Assembly (NCBI GenBank): GCA_029052085.1
Contig: JAIDJS010000168.1
Coordinates: 1-12,953, forward strand
Reading direction: 5' to 3'
Length of the DNA: 12,953 nt
Origin: Eubacterium sp.
Lineage (GTDB): Bacteria; Bacillota; Clostridia; Oscillospirales; Acutalibacteraceae
Below, piece by piece: positions 1 to 6,327 of this stretch. The number at the start of each line of letters is the position of its first letter. The first letter of the stretch is position 1. Position numbers and translations under genes: made by a program. The notes under the pieces were generated by a model. The model was not told the DNA's origin. It saw only the letters and a program-made list of their open reading frames with translations, and made no database searches.

Positions 1-1
1 A

Positions 2-58
2 AGTATTTACTGCATTTATAAGGGCTATAACGACCCGTTTTTATATTTTAGATTTTAG
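2..58 (+). CDS. C-terminal end of a probable MBOAT-family membrane O-acyltransferase (partial)
   Basis: An open frame runs from the window edge to a TAG at 56-58 and encodes 18 residues ending GYNDPFLYFRF. From memory, a short aromatic end of the type N-P-F-I/L-Y-F-R/Q-F is typical of clostridial MBOAT (AlgI/PatA/DltB-like) membrane acyltransferases, which carry acyl groups across the membrane for transfer to cell-wall or secreted polymers. The stop overlaps the ribosome binding site (TAGGAGA) of the next gene, whose ATG is 11 bases away, so the two are almost certainly cotranscribed. That next gene is an SGNH-fold lipoprotein, the usual partner of such enzymes, which strengthens the call. 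Only the tail is visible, so family membership is an inference from a short motif plus context. The catalytic His and the membrane segments lie outside the window. Confidence 0.55.
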   Translation, partial: SIYCIYKGYNDPFLYFRF

Positions 59-69
59 GAGATAATTTT

Positions 70-870
70 ATGAAAAAAACATTTATAATCATTACAATTG
101 CCGTTATTTTTTGCGTATTGTCCGCTTGTTCCGTAAAAATGCATACCGTTGTTAACGAAAACAAAGCAGTGTCTTCCGTTACAAAGCAAACAGAGTACAG
201 CAAAGTTGAAAAAAAGACTGAAACTACATCGAAAAAAACGGAATCAGCATCAAAGGCAACGCAAGAAAACACGAAGCCTGTTTCTGATTTCAGCATGAAA
301 AATGCACTTTTTATCGGTGATTCAAGAACTATAGGTTTAATGGTATATTCGGGGCTTCCATCCGATTTTTTTGCAAATGTCGGCATGAGTGTTTATAATA
401 TATACGATAAAAAAATTTCTGTTCCGAATGTAGGAAAGCTATCATTGGATGATTTGCTGACAAAAAAGCAATACAATGTAATTTATCTTATGCTTGGAAT
501 AAACGAGCTTGGATACAACATTGAAACAACAGCGTCAGAATACAAAAAGCTTGTTTCTTTTATAAATGCAAAACAGCCTGATGCGGTTATTATTATTCAA
601 AAAAATCTGCACGTAACAAAAGTAAAATCAGCTTCCGAAAAATATATTAATAACGAGAGACTGGATAATCTCAATTCGAAAATAGCTGAAAATGCAAACA
701 ATAAAAACATATTCAGTATTGATGCCAACATTCTGTTTGACGACCGGGATAATGCTTTGGATGCCAACAAAACAGCAGATAACGTTCATTTATATGCCAA
801 ATATTATTCAGAATGGGGTAACTGGATTACAAAAGAAAGTGAAAAAATATTTAAGGAGATAAATAATTGA
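70..870 (+). CDS. SGNH/GDSL-hydrolase-fold lipoprotein, probable O-acetyl transferase or esterase
   Basis: This is a 266-residue extracytoplasmic lipoprotein. A hydrophobic signal (residues 4-19) ends in the lipobox L17-S-A-C20, so Cys20 should be lipidated. A Ser/Thr/Lys-rich linker (about 33-72) then leads to an SGNH domain (77-262). Block I is G83-D-S85-R, with Ser85 as the predicted nucleophile. Block II is around Gly105. Block III is G143-I-N145-E. Block V is D237-N-V-H240, giving a complete Ser-Asp-His triad. Families with this fold include esterases, PatB and the extracellular half of OatA. The start is ATG with AGGAGA seven bases upstream, overlapping the stop of the preceding acyltransferase tail. 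The TGA stop overlaps the TTG start of the sigma gene. The neighbours suggest modification of peptidoglycan or another surface polymer, but transfer cannot be told from hydrolysis by sequence alone. Confidence 0.85.
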   Translation: MKKTFIIITIAVIFCVLSACSVKMHTVVNENKAVSSVTKQTEYSKVEKKTETTSKKTESASKATQENTKPVSDFSMKNALFIGDSRTIGLMVYSGLPSDFFANVGMSVYNIYDKKISVPNVGKLSLDDLLTKKQYNVIYLMLGINELGYNIETTASEYKKLVSFINAKQPDAVIIIQKNLHVTKVKSASEKYINNERLDNLNSKIAENANNKNIFSIDANILFDDRDNALDANKTADNVHLYAKYYSEWGNWITKESEKIFKEINN

Positions 871-1355
871 AATCAAACGAGGAATTCTGCGAAAATATTC
901 AGCATTGCAAAAAAGCAATGTATGCGCTTGCATTTTCAATTTTAAAAAATGATTTTGATGCAGCAGATGCAATAAGTGAAGCTATATTAAAAGCATTTTC
1001 AAATATCAATTCTCTGAAAAATGATAAATATTTTAAAACATGGATTCTTAAAATCCTGCATAATACATGCCTGGAAATGCTCAGCAAGAATCCACCTTCC
1101 CTGAATATAGATGATCAATATGACATGGAAGACCTTGCTGTATCAGATACAGCGGTAAGTCTTTCACTCAGAGAAGCCGTTGAAAGCCTAAAAAATCCAT
1201 ACCGAACAGTAACAATTTTGTATTATTACGAAGATCTTTCGATTAAGGAAATCGCAGCAATTACACAATGCAGTGTACCGGCAGCTAAAAAACAATTATC
1301 AAGAGCACGAAAAATGCTTAAAGAAATATTAAACAAGGAGGATTTTTTCAATTGA
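867..1355 (+). CDS. ECF-type RNA polymerase sigma factor, SigV-like
   Basis: This 162-residue protein has the two-domain ECF layout. Region 2 (about 13-78) includes the D-A-A-D-A-I-S-E-A segment and the Y-F-K-T-W-I-L-K-I motif. Region 4 (about 108-157) is an N-P-Y-R-T-V segment followed by the helix-turn-helix I-K-E-I-A-A-I-T-Q-C-S-V-P-A-A-K-K-Q-L-S-R-A-R. There is no extra C-terminal domain. The start is TTG at 867, the first base of the TTGA that also holds the stop of the lipoprotein gene, with AAGGAG at 853-858. No in-frame ATG fits better. The gene is immediately followed, again through a TTGA overlap, by an RsiV-like anti-sigma factor, which points to the SigV type. Activity is expected to be blocked at the membrane until the anti-sigma factor is cleaved. 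The sigma/anti-sigma pairing is strong; the SigV subtype rests mainly on the partner. Confidence 0.88.
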   Translation: MKSNEEFCENIQHCKKAMYALAFSILKNDFDAADAISEAILKAFSNINSLKNDKYFKTWILKILHNTCLEMLSKNPPSLNIDDQYDMEDLAVSDTAVSLSLREAVESLKNPYRTVTILYYYEDLSIKEIAAITQCSVPAAKKQLSRARKMLKEILNKEDFFN

Positions 1356-2248
1356 ATAAGTTCGATAAAAAACTGCGAAAAAAAGCAACTGAAGAAAAAA
1401 TCATTATACCTAAGAATGTAAACACAGCGATTGAAAACACCCTTAACAGTCTTTCTGAGAAAAGTATTAAAACAAAACGAATCAAGCTTTTACCGCGCAT
1501 TACTGCAGTTGCTGCATGCTTTTTGTTTTTTATGCTTTTTGTAATGCCAAACGTAAGTGTAACCTATGCACAATCGCTTGAAAACGTTCCGATTCTAAGC
1601 GATATCATCAAAGTTGTTACCATAAGAAACTATTTTTATTCCGATGATTATCACGAAATGGACGTTAACATACCTATGGTTGATGACAACGAAAACCCCG
1701 ATGCTGCAGAAAATATTAACAATGACATTTCCGAGCTTGCAGAAAGAATCGTTAAAGAGTTTTATCAGGAAGTTGAAGAAATCGGCAATGAAGGACATGG
1801 ATCCGTTTATGTTGATTATGATGTAATTACTAACACAGAAAACTGGTTTACCTTAAAGCTGACCGTAACATCCGTAAGAGGCAGTGGTTCAGTATATTTT
1901 AAATACTATCATATTGACCGTACAACAGGAAAAAATGTTTATCTTTCCGATTTATTCAAAAGTACAGATTATAACAGTATCATAACTGAAAACATAAAAA
2001 AACAGATGCGTCAACAGATAAAGGAAGACAGCAATTTGACTTATTGGATTGATAATAATGCTTTAGGATATGACTTTGTAGAAATAAATGATAAGCATAA
2101 TTATTATTTCAATGATAACGGAGATTTGGTAATTCCCTTTGATAAATACGAGATAGCACCCGGATATATGGGTCATCCCGAATTTGTTATTGAAAAAAAG
2201 GAAATCAATGAAATAATGAAAGACAAATATTTAAATATATTTAAATGA
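1352..2248 (+). CDS. RsiV-like membrane anti-sigma factor with DUF3298 sensor domain
   Basis: This is a 298-residue single-pass protein. Residues 1-47 form a basic cytosolic segment expected to hold the sigma factor. A membrane helix spans about 50-66 and is followed by V-T-Y-A73-Q74, which fits a signal peptidase cleavage site. Next comes the RsiV-type stretch S-L-E-N-V-P-I-L-S-D-I-I-K-V-V-T (75-90), an extracytoplasmic domain, and a C-terminal DUF3298 domain with T-G-K-N-V-Y-L-S-D-L-F and F263-D-K-Y-E-I-A-P-G-Y-M-G274. In B. subtilis, RsiV (285 residues) binds lysozyme, is cut by signal peptidase and then by RasP, and releases SigV. The start is TTG at 1352 with AAGGAGG at 1335-1341, overlapping the sigma stop. 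The family call is strong. Lysozyme as the ligand is an inference, because the binding residues were not aligned. Confidence 0.88.
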   Translation: MNKFDKKLRKKATEEKIIIPKNVNTAIENTLNSLSEKSIKTKRIKLLPRITAVAACFLFFMLFVMPNVSVTYAQSLENVPILSDIIKVVTIRNYFYSDDYHEMDVNIPMVDDNENPDAAENINNDISELAERIVKEFYQEVEEIGNEGHGSVYVDYDVITNTENWFTLKLTVTSVRGSGSVYFKYYHIDRTTGKNVYLSDLFKSTDYNSIITENIKKQMRQQIKEDSNLTYWIDNNALGYDFVEINDKHNYYFNDNGDLVIPFDKYEIAPGYMGHPEFVIEKKEINEIMKDKYLNIFK

Positions 2249-2266
2249 TTTCATAAACTATTACGA

Positions 2267-2304
2267 AACAAAACCCTGACTTGCCGGCAAGTCAGGGTTT
2301 TGTT
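2267..2304. terminator. Bidirectional terminator, perfect 38-nt palindrome
   Basis: The arms 2267-2285 and 2286-2304 are exact reverse complements (19 bp). They are GC-rich in the middle (CCCTGACTTGCC) and flanked by A-rich sequence on the left and T-rich sequence on the right, so the site can work in both directions. It ends the acyltransferase-lipoprotein-sigma-RsiV operon on the + strand and the cysteine-rich gene on the - strand. The right arm lies inside the - strand gene, covering its stop codon and the last Pro and Lys codons and part of the Thr codon. Confidence 0.88.
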
Positions 2305-2510
2305 CTATTTTTCAATACAAAGTCTGCAAAATCCTTATATGTATAGCTTTCCGGCTTTTCATTGCTATTAACAGCTTTGAAGAAGCAGTTTGGTATTTCC
2401 CCATTTTTCAGACATTTTGCTACGCAAAGGCTGCAGCCTTTATCATGATTTACGGGATTAAGCGGACATGCTTTATCATTACAGGTACAGAATTCACTTA
2501 AATTATTCAT
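2292..2510 (-). CDS. Small cysteine-rich protein, DUF6485-like
   Basis: This is a 72-residue soluble protein with seven cysteines in the first 42 residues: C8-T-C10, C15, C26-x2-C29, C33 and C42, plus His22. The spacing suggests binding of a metal (zinc or iron-sulphur). The pattern C-x-C-x4-C-P ... G-C-x2-C ... E-I-P-x-C-F-F resembles small clostridial proteins of the DUF6485 type, though the exact family is uncertain. No function is known to me. The start is ATG with GGAGG five bases upstream. That ribosome binding site begins right after the T-tract of the terminator of the upstream oxidoreductase gene, leaving no room for a conventional promoter. Expression may therefore depend on read-through. 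The last codons lie inside a transcription terminator. Confidence 0.75.
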   Translation of the reverse strand: MNNLSEFCTCNDKACPLNPVNHDKGCSLCVAKCLKNGEIPNCFFKAVNSNEKPESYTYKDFADFVLKNRTKP

Positions 2511-2521
2511 TTCAACCTCCG

Positions 2522-2552
2522 AAAAAATACAGGGCTGCCTTGTGACAGCCCT
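2522..2552 (-). terminator. Terminator of the pyruvate:ferredoxin oxidoreductase gene
   Basis: On the - strand, AGGGCTG (2552-2546) pairs with CAGCCCT (2537-2531) across an 8-base loop. This is followed by GTA and a run of six T. It starts 17 bases after the oxidoreductase stop and stands one base before the ribosome binding site of the cysteine-rich gene. Confidence 0.82.
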
Positions 2553-2569
2553 ATTTTATCAGCTATATA

Positions 2570-5500
2570 TTAATCTTTTTTAGGTGCATAGTAATCAACT
2601 GTGCGAACAAGATCATTATACTTAGCAACTGCATTTTCAGCAGCAATATTGAAGAGCTCTTCAGCCTTTTCAGGGAAGCTTCTCTTAAGTGATGAATAAC
2701 GGGTTTCGCCGTTAATGAATTCAAGATAATCGCCTGTTGGCTCTTTTGAATCAAGAGAGAACGGATTCTTGCCCTCTTCAATAAGAGCAGGATTATATCT
2801 GAAGAGATTCCAGTAACCGGCTGTTACAGCTTTCTTCTGCTCTGCCTGGTTGAAAGGCATCTTGATACCATGGTTGATACATGGAGCATAAGCAATGATG
2901 ATTGACGGACCATGGTAAGCTTCTGCTTCCTTAATAGCCTTTAAGCACTGGTTGTAATCAGCACCCATAGCAATCTGAGCAACATAAACATAGCCGTAAG
3001 ACATTGCAATCTTTGCAAGATCCTTTTTCTTTGTAATCTTACCGGAAGCAGCAAACTGTGCAACAGCACCTGTTGGTGTAGCCTTTGAAGCCTGTCCGCC
3101 TGTATTGGAATAAACCTCTGTATCAAATACAAGAACATTTACATCCTGATTCTGCGCAAGAACGTGATCAAGACCGCCGAAGCCGATATCATAAGCCCAG
3201 CCGTCACCGCCGAAGATCCACTGGCTCTTCTTAGCAGCATAATCCTTATCCTTAAGGAAATCTTCTGCAGCAGCTTTTTCATCACCTGATAAATCTGCAT
3301 TCTCAAGTGCAGCAATAAGAGCCTTTGCAGGAGCATCGTTTGCACGTGTATCCTCAAATGTGTCAAGGTAAGCCTTAACCTCTTCAGCAACTGCTGAATC
3401 CTTAAGAGCAAGAGCATCTTCTGCAAGTCTTGCACGAATCTGAGCATTTGCAAGGAACATACCTAAACCGAATTCTGCATTATCCTCAAAGAGTGAATTG
3501 GACCAAGCAGGACCGTTTCCGTTCTTATCAACTGTATAAGGTGTTGAAGGAGCAGAACCACCCCAGATTGAAGAACAGCCTGTTGCGTTTGCAACATACA
3601 TCTTATCACCGAAGAGCTGTGTTACAAGCTTAGCATAAGGGGTTTCGCCGCAGCCTGCGCAAGCACCGGAGAATTCAAGATATGGCTTGAGATACTGAGT
3701 TGAAACGATTGTTTTATCAGAAGCAACAACTGCCTTTGGATCCATATCACAAAGTGCATCAAATACAGGCTGCTGAACCATCTGAGAAGCGATTGGCTTC
3801 ATTGTAAGTGACTTTGTAGGACAAACATTTGCGCAGGAAGCACAGCCCGTACAGTCAAGAGTTGAAACAATAAGAGCATATTTAAGTCCGCTGTCCTTAG
3901 GAACTTTCAAATCAACTGACTTTGTAGCTTCAGGAGCAGCAGCAAGCTCATCAGCTGTAAGAGCAACAGGACGGATAACGGCATGAGGACATACCATTGA
4001 ACATCTGTTACACTGAGCGCATGATGCAGAATCCCATTCAGGAACATCTACTGCGATACCGCGCTTTTCAAATGCAGCTGAACCCTGTGGGAATACACCG
4101 TCAGCCATATCAACAAATGTTGAAACAGGGATTGAATCGCCCTTCTGATGACCAACAGGATCAAGAATTTCCTTAACAAATTTCTTCATTTCAGGACGGT
4201 CTGTCTTAACCTCAAGCTCAACCTCTTTATCAACAGCATCCTTCCAGCTTGCAGGAACCTCAACTTTGATAAGTTCCTTGGAGCCGCGCTCAATACCATC
4301 GTGGTTTGCAGCAACGATAGCATCGCCCTTCTTTGAGAACTTAGCTGTTGCTTTAGCCTTCATAAGCTCAATAGCCTTATCAACAGGAAGAATACCTGAA
4401 ATTGTGAAGAAAGCAGACTGAAGAATGGTTGAAGCACGGCCGCGAAGACCAACCTCTTCAGCAATCTTAATACCATTAATGATATAAAGATTAATATCAT
4501 TCTCAGCAATGTATCTCTTCATTGAAGCAGGAAGCTCTTTATCAAGCTCTTCAGGGCTCCAGATACAGTTGAGAAGGAATGTGCCGCCCGGAACAAGATC
4601 CTGTACCATATCATATTTTGTTACATATGACGGGCAGTGGCAAGCAACGAAATTAGCTTTATTGATAAGATAAGTTGAAGTAATCGGGCTGTCGCCGAAA
4701 CGAAGATGAGATACTGTAATACCGCCTGATTTCTTTGAATCATAGAAGAAATAGCCCTGAGCAAACTTATCTGTGTTATCACCGATAATCTTGATAGAGT
4801 CTTTGTTAGCACCAACTGTACCGTCTGAACCAAGACCCCAGAACTTACATGAGGTTGTGCCTGCAGGAGTTGTATCCACATTTTCGCCTGCTTCAAGAGA
4901 AAGATTTGTTACATCATCAACAATACCGATTGTAAAGGTCTGCTTTGGAGCAGCAGCTTTCATATTATCATAAATTGAAATAATATGAGCAGGAACAGTA
5001 TCTTTTGAACCAAGACCATATCTGCCGTTATATACAGGAACGGTTTCAAATGCTGAGCCCTTGAAAGCAGCAACAACATCAAGATAAAGAGGTTCGCCGA
5101 TTGAGCCCGGCTCCTTCGTTCTGTCAATAACAGAAATCTTTTCTACTGTTGATGGAATAACATCAAGAAGATATTTAGCTGAGAATGGTCTGTAAAGATG
5201 AACCTTTACCATACCAACCTTCTCGCCCTTAGCGTTAAGATAATCAATAGTTTCTGCAATTGTATCGCAAACAGAACCCATAGCGATGATAATGTGCTTA
5301 GCATCAGGAGCACCATAATAGTTGAACGGCTTATAATCTGTTCCGATTTTAGCATTAACCTCGTCCATATATTTAACAGTTGCCTCAACAGCATCATTGT
5401 AATACTTGTTGCAGGCTTCTCTGTGCTGGAAGAAGAGGTCAGAGTTTTCAGCAGAACCGCGAAGCGTAGGATGCTCCGGATTAAGAGCATGTGCACGGAA

Positions 5501-6106
5501 ACGCTTAACATCCTCCATATCTACCATAGATTTAAGATCATCGTAATCCCAAACCTCAATTTTCTGTATTTCATGAGAAGTACGGAAACCATCAAAGAAA
5601 TGAAGGAAAGGAACACCGCACTTAAGAGTTGCAAGATGCGCAACAGCACCAAGGTCCATAACCTCCTGAGGGTTGTTTGAGCAAAGCATTGCATAGCCTG
5701 TCTGACGGCACGCATATACGTCTGAATGATCGCCGAAAATGTTAAGAGCATGGGTAGATACGCAGCGTGCCGAAACATGAATTACAGATGAAAGAAGCTC
5801 ACCTGCGATTTTATACATATTCGGGATCATAAGCAAAAGACCCTGTGAAGCTGTATAAGTTGTTGTTAAAGCACCAGCTGAAAGTGAGCCGTGAACTGCA
5901 CCTGCAGCACCGCCCTCTGATTCCATTTCCTGCACTCTTACATTCTGGCCGAAAATGTTCTTTGTATCGTGAGAAGAAAGAACATCTGTAACCTCAGCCA
6001 TAACAGATGAAGGTGTGATAGGATAGATAGCAGCAACCTCTGTAAACGCATAAGAAACGTGAGCAGCAGCGTTGTTACCATCCATAGTTTTCTTTTTTCT
6101 TGCCAT
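2570..6106 (-). CDS. nifJ: Pyruvate:ferredoxin (flavodoxin) oxidoreductase, single-chain
   Basis: At 1178 residues this is the usual length of the homodimeric enzyme. It converts pyruvate and CoA to acetyl-CoA and CO2 in the cytosol, passing electrons to ferredoxin or flavodoxin. Visible features are the N-terminal thiamine-binding Y-P-I-T-P-S segment (28-33); a two-[4Fe-4S] ferredoxin domain with C696, C699, C702, C706 and C752, C755, C758, C762; the third cluster ligands C816, C819, C844 and C1076; and the C-terminal thiamine diphosphate/Mg motif G967-D-G ... N1001-T-G-G. Nothing is missing. The start ATG has TAGGAGG upstream at good spacing. The gene appears monocistronic or read-through-coupled to the cysteine-rich gene, with a strong promoter at 6173-6201. 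A large role in fermentation and high expression are expected in an anaerobe. The por symbol is also used for this enzyme. Confidence 0.97.
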   Translation of the reverse strand: MARKKKTMDGNNAAAHVSYAFTEVAAIYPITPSSVMAEVTDVLSSHDTKNIFGQNVRVQEMESEGGAAGAVHGSLSAGALTTTYTASQGLLLMIPNMYKIAGELLSSVIHVSARCVSTHALNIFGDHSDVYACRQTGYAMLCSNNPQEVMDLGAVAHLATLKCGVPFLHFFDGFRTSHEIQKIEVWDYDDLKSMVDMEDVKRFRAHALNPEHPTLRGSAENSDLFFQHREACNKYYNDAVEATVKYMDEVNAKIGTDYKPFNYYGAPDAKHIIIAMGSVCDTIAETIDYLNAKGEKVGMVKVHLYRPFSAKYLLDVIPSTVEKISVIDRTKEPGSIGEPLYLDVVAAFKGSAFETVPVYNGRYGLGSKDTVPAHIISIYDNMKAAAPKQTFTIGIVDDVTNLSLEAGENVDTTPAGTTSCKFWGLGSDGTVGANKDSIKIIGDNTDKFAQGYFFYDSKKSGGITVSHLRFGDSPITSTYLINKANFVACHCPSYVTKYDMVQDLVPGGTFLLNCIWSPEELDKELPASMKRYIAENDINLYIINGIKIAEEVGLRGRASTILQSAFFTISGILPVDKAIELMKAKATAKFSKKGDAIVAANHDGIERGSKELIKVEVPASWKDAVDKEVELEVKTDRPEMKKFVKEILDPVGHQKGDSIPVSTFVDMADGVFPQGSAAFEKRGIAVDVPEWDSASCAQCNRCSMVCPHAVIRPVALTADELAAAPEATKSVDLKVPKDSGLKYALIVSTLDCTGCASCANVCPTKSLTMKPIASQMVQQPVFDALCDMDPKAVVASDKTIVSTQYLKPYLEFSGACAGCGETPYAKLVTQLFGDKMYVANATGCSSIWGGSAPSTPYTVDKNGNGPAWSNSLFEDNAEFGLGMFLANAQIRARLAEDALALKDSAVAEEVKAYLDTFEDTRANDAPAKALIAALENADLSGDEKAAAEDFLKDKDYAAKKSQWIFGGDGWAYDIGFGGLDHVLAQNQDVNVLVFDTEVYSNTGGQASKATPTGAVAQFAASGKITKKKDLAKIAMSYGYVYVAQIAMGADYNQCLKAIKEAEAYHGPSIIIAYAPCINHGIKMPFNQAEQKKAVTAGYWNLFRYNPALIEEGKNPFSLDSKEPTGDYLEFINGETRYSSLKRSFPEKAEELFNIAAENAVAKYNDLVRTVDYYAPKKD

Positions 6107-6172
6107 TGGATTTCCTCCTATGATTAATAATCAAAATTTAAGTTTTGGACAAACTACTCCATAACCTAAATT

Positions 6173-6201
6173 ATTATAACACTTGCTAATATTAAATTCA
6201 A
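6173..6201 (-). promoter_or_regulatory. Extended -10 promoter of the pyruvate:ferredoxin oxidoreductase gene
   Basis: On the - strand, TTGAAT (6201-6196) is followed after exactly 17 bases by a perfect TATAAT (6178-6173). TGT precedes the -10, giving the extended TGnTATAAT form. Transcription should start near 6166, leaving a leader of about 60 bases with the GGAGG site. No operator is evident. Confidence 0.75.
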
Positions 6202-6225
6202 TAATTAATTTTAAACAAAACATAC

Positions 6226-6250
6226 AAAAAACGGGACAATATTGCCCCGT
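6226..6250 (-). terminator. Terminator of the epimerase-NAD synthetase operon
   Basis: On the - strand, ACGGGGCAAT (6250-6241) pairs with ATTGTCCCGT (6240-6231), with one G-U pair. It is followed by TTTTTT. It lies about 75 bases after the NAD synthetase stop and just upstream of the oxidoreductase promoter, insulating the two units. Confidence 0.82.
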
Positions 6251-6327
6251 TTGTACTAATTTGTTAAAATTTTATCAAAAGCGTATCAGATTAAATATCC
6301 ATTGATCATCAAACAAGAAAAACAAAT

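Noticed and set aside
3..65. Alternative open frame at the left edge ending at TAA 63-65
   Set aside because: Its translation shows no family-like ending, whereas the neighbouring frame ends with an MBOAT-like tail and its stop overlaps the next ribosome binding site.
5198..5680. Long + strand open frame opposite the oxidoreductase gene
   Set aside because: It lies wholly antisense to a certain gene, has no domain or ribosome binding site support, and reflects the biased codons of the opposite strand.
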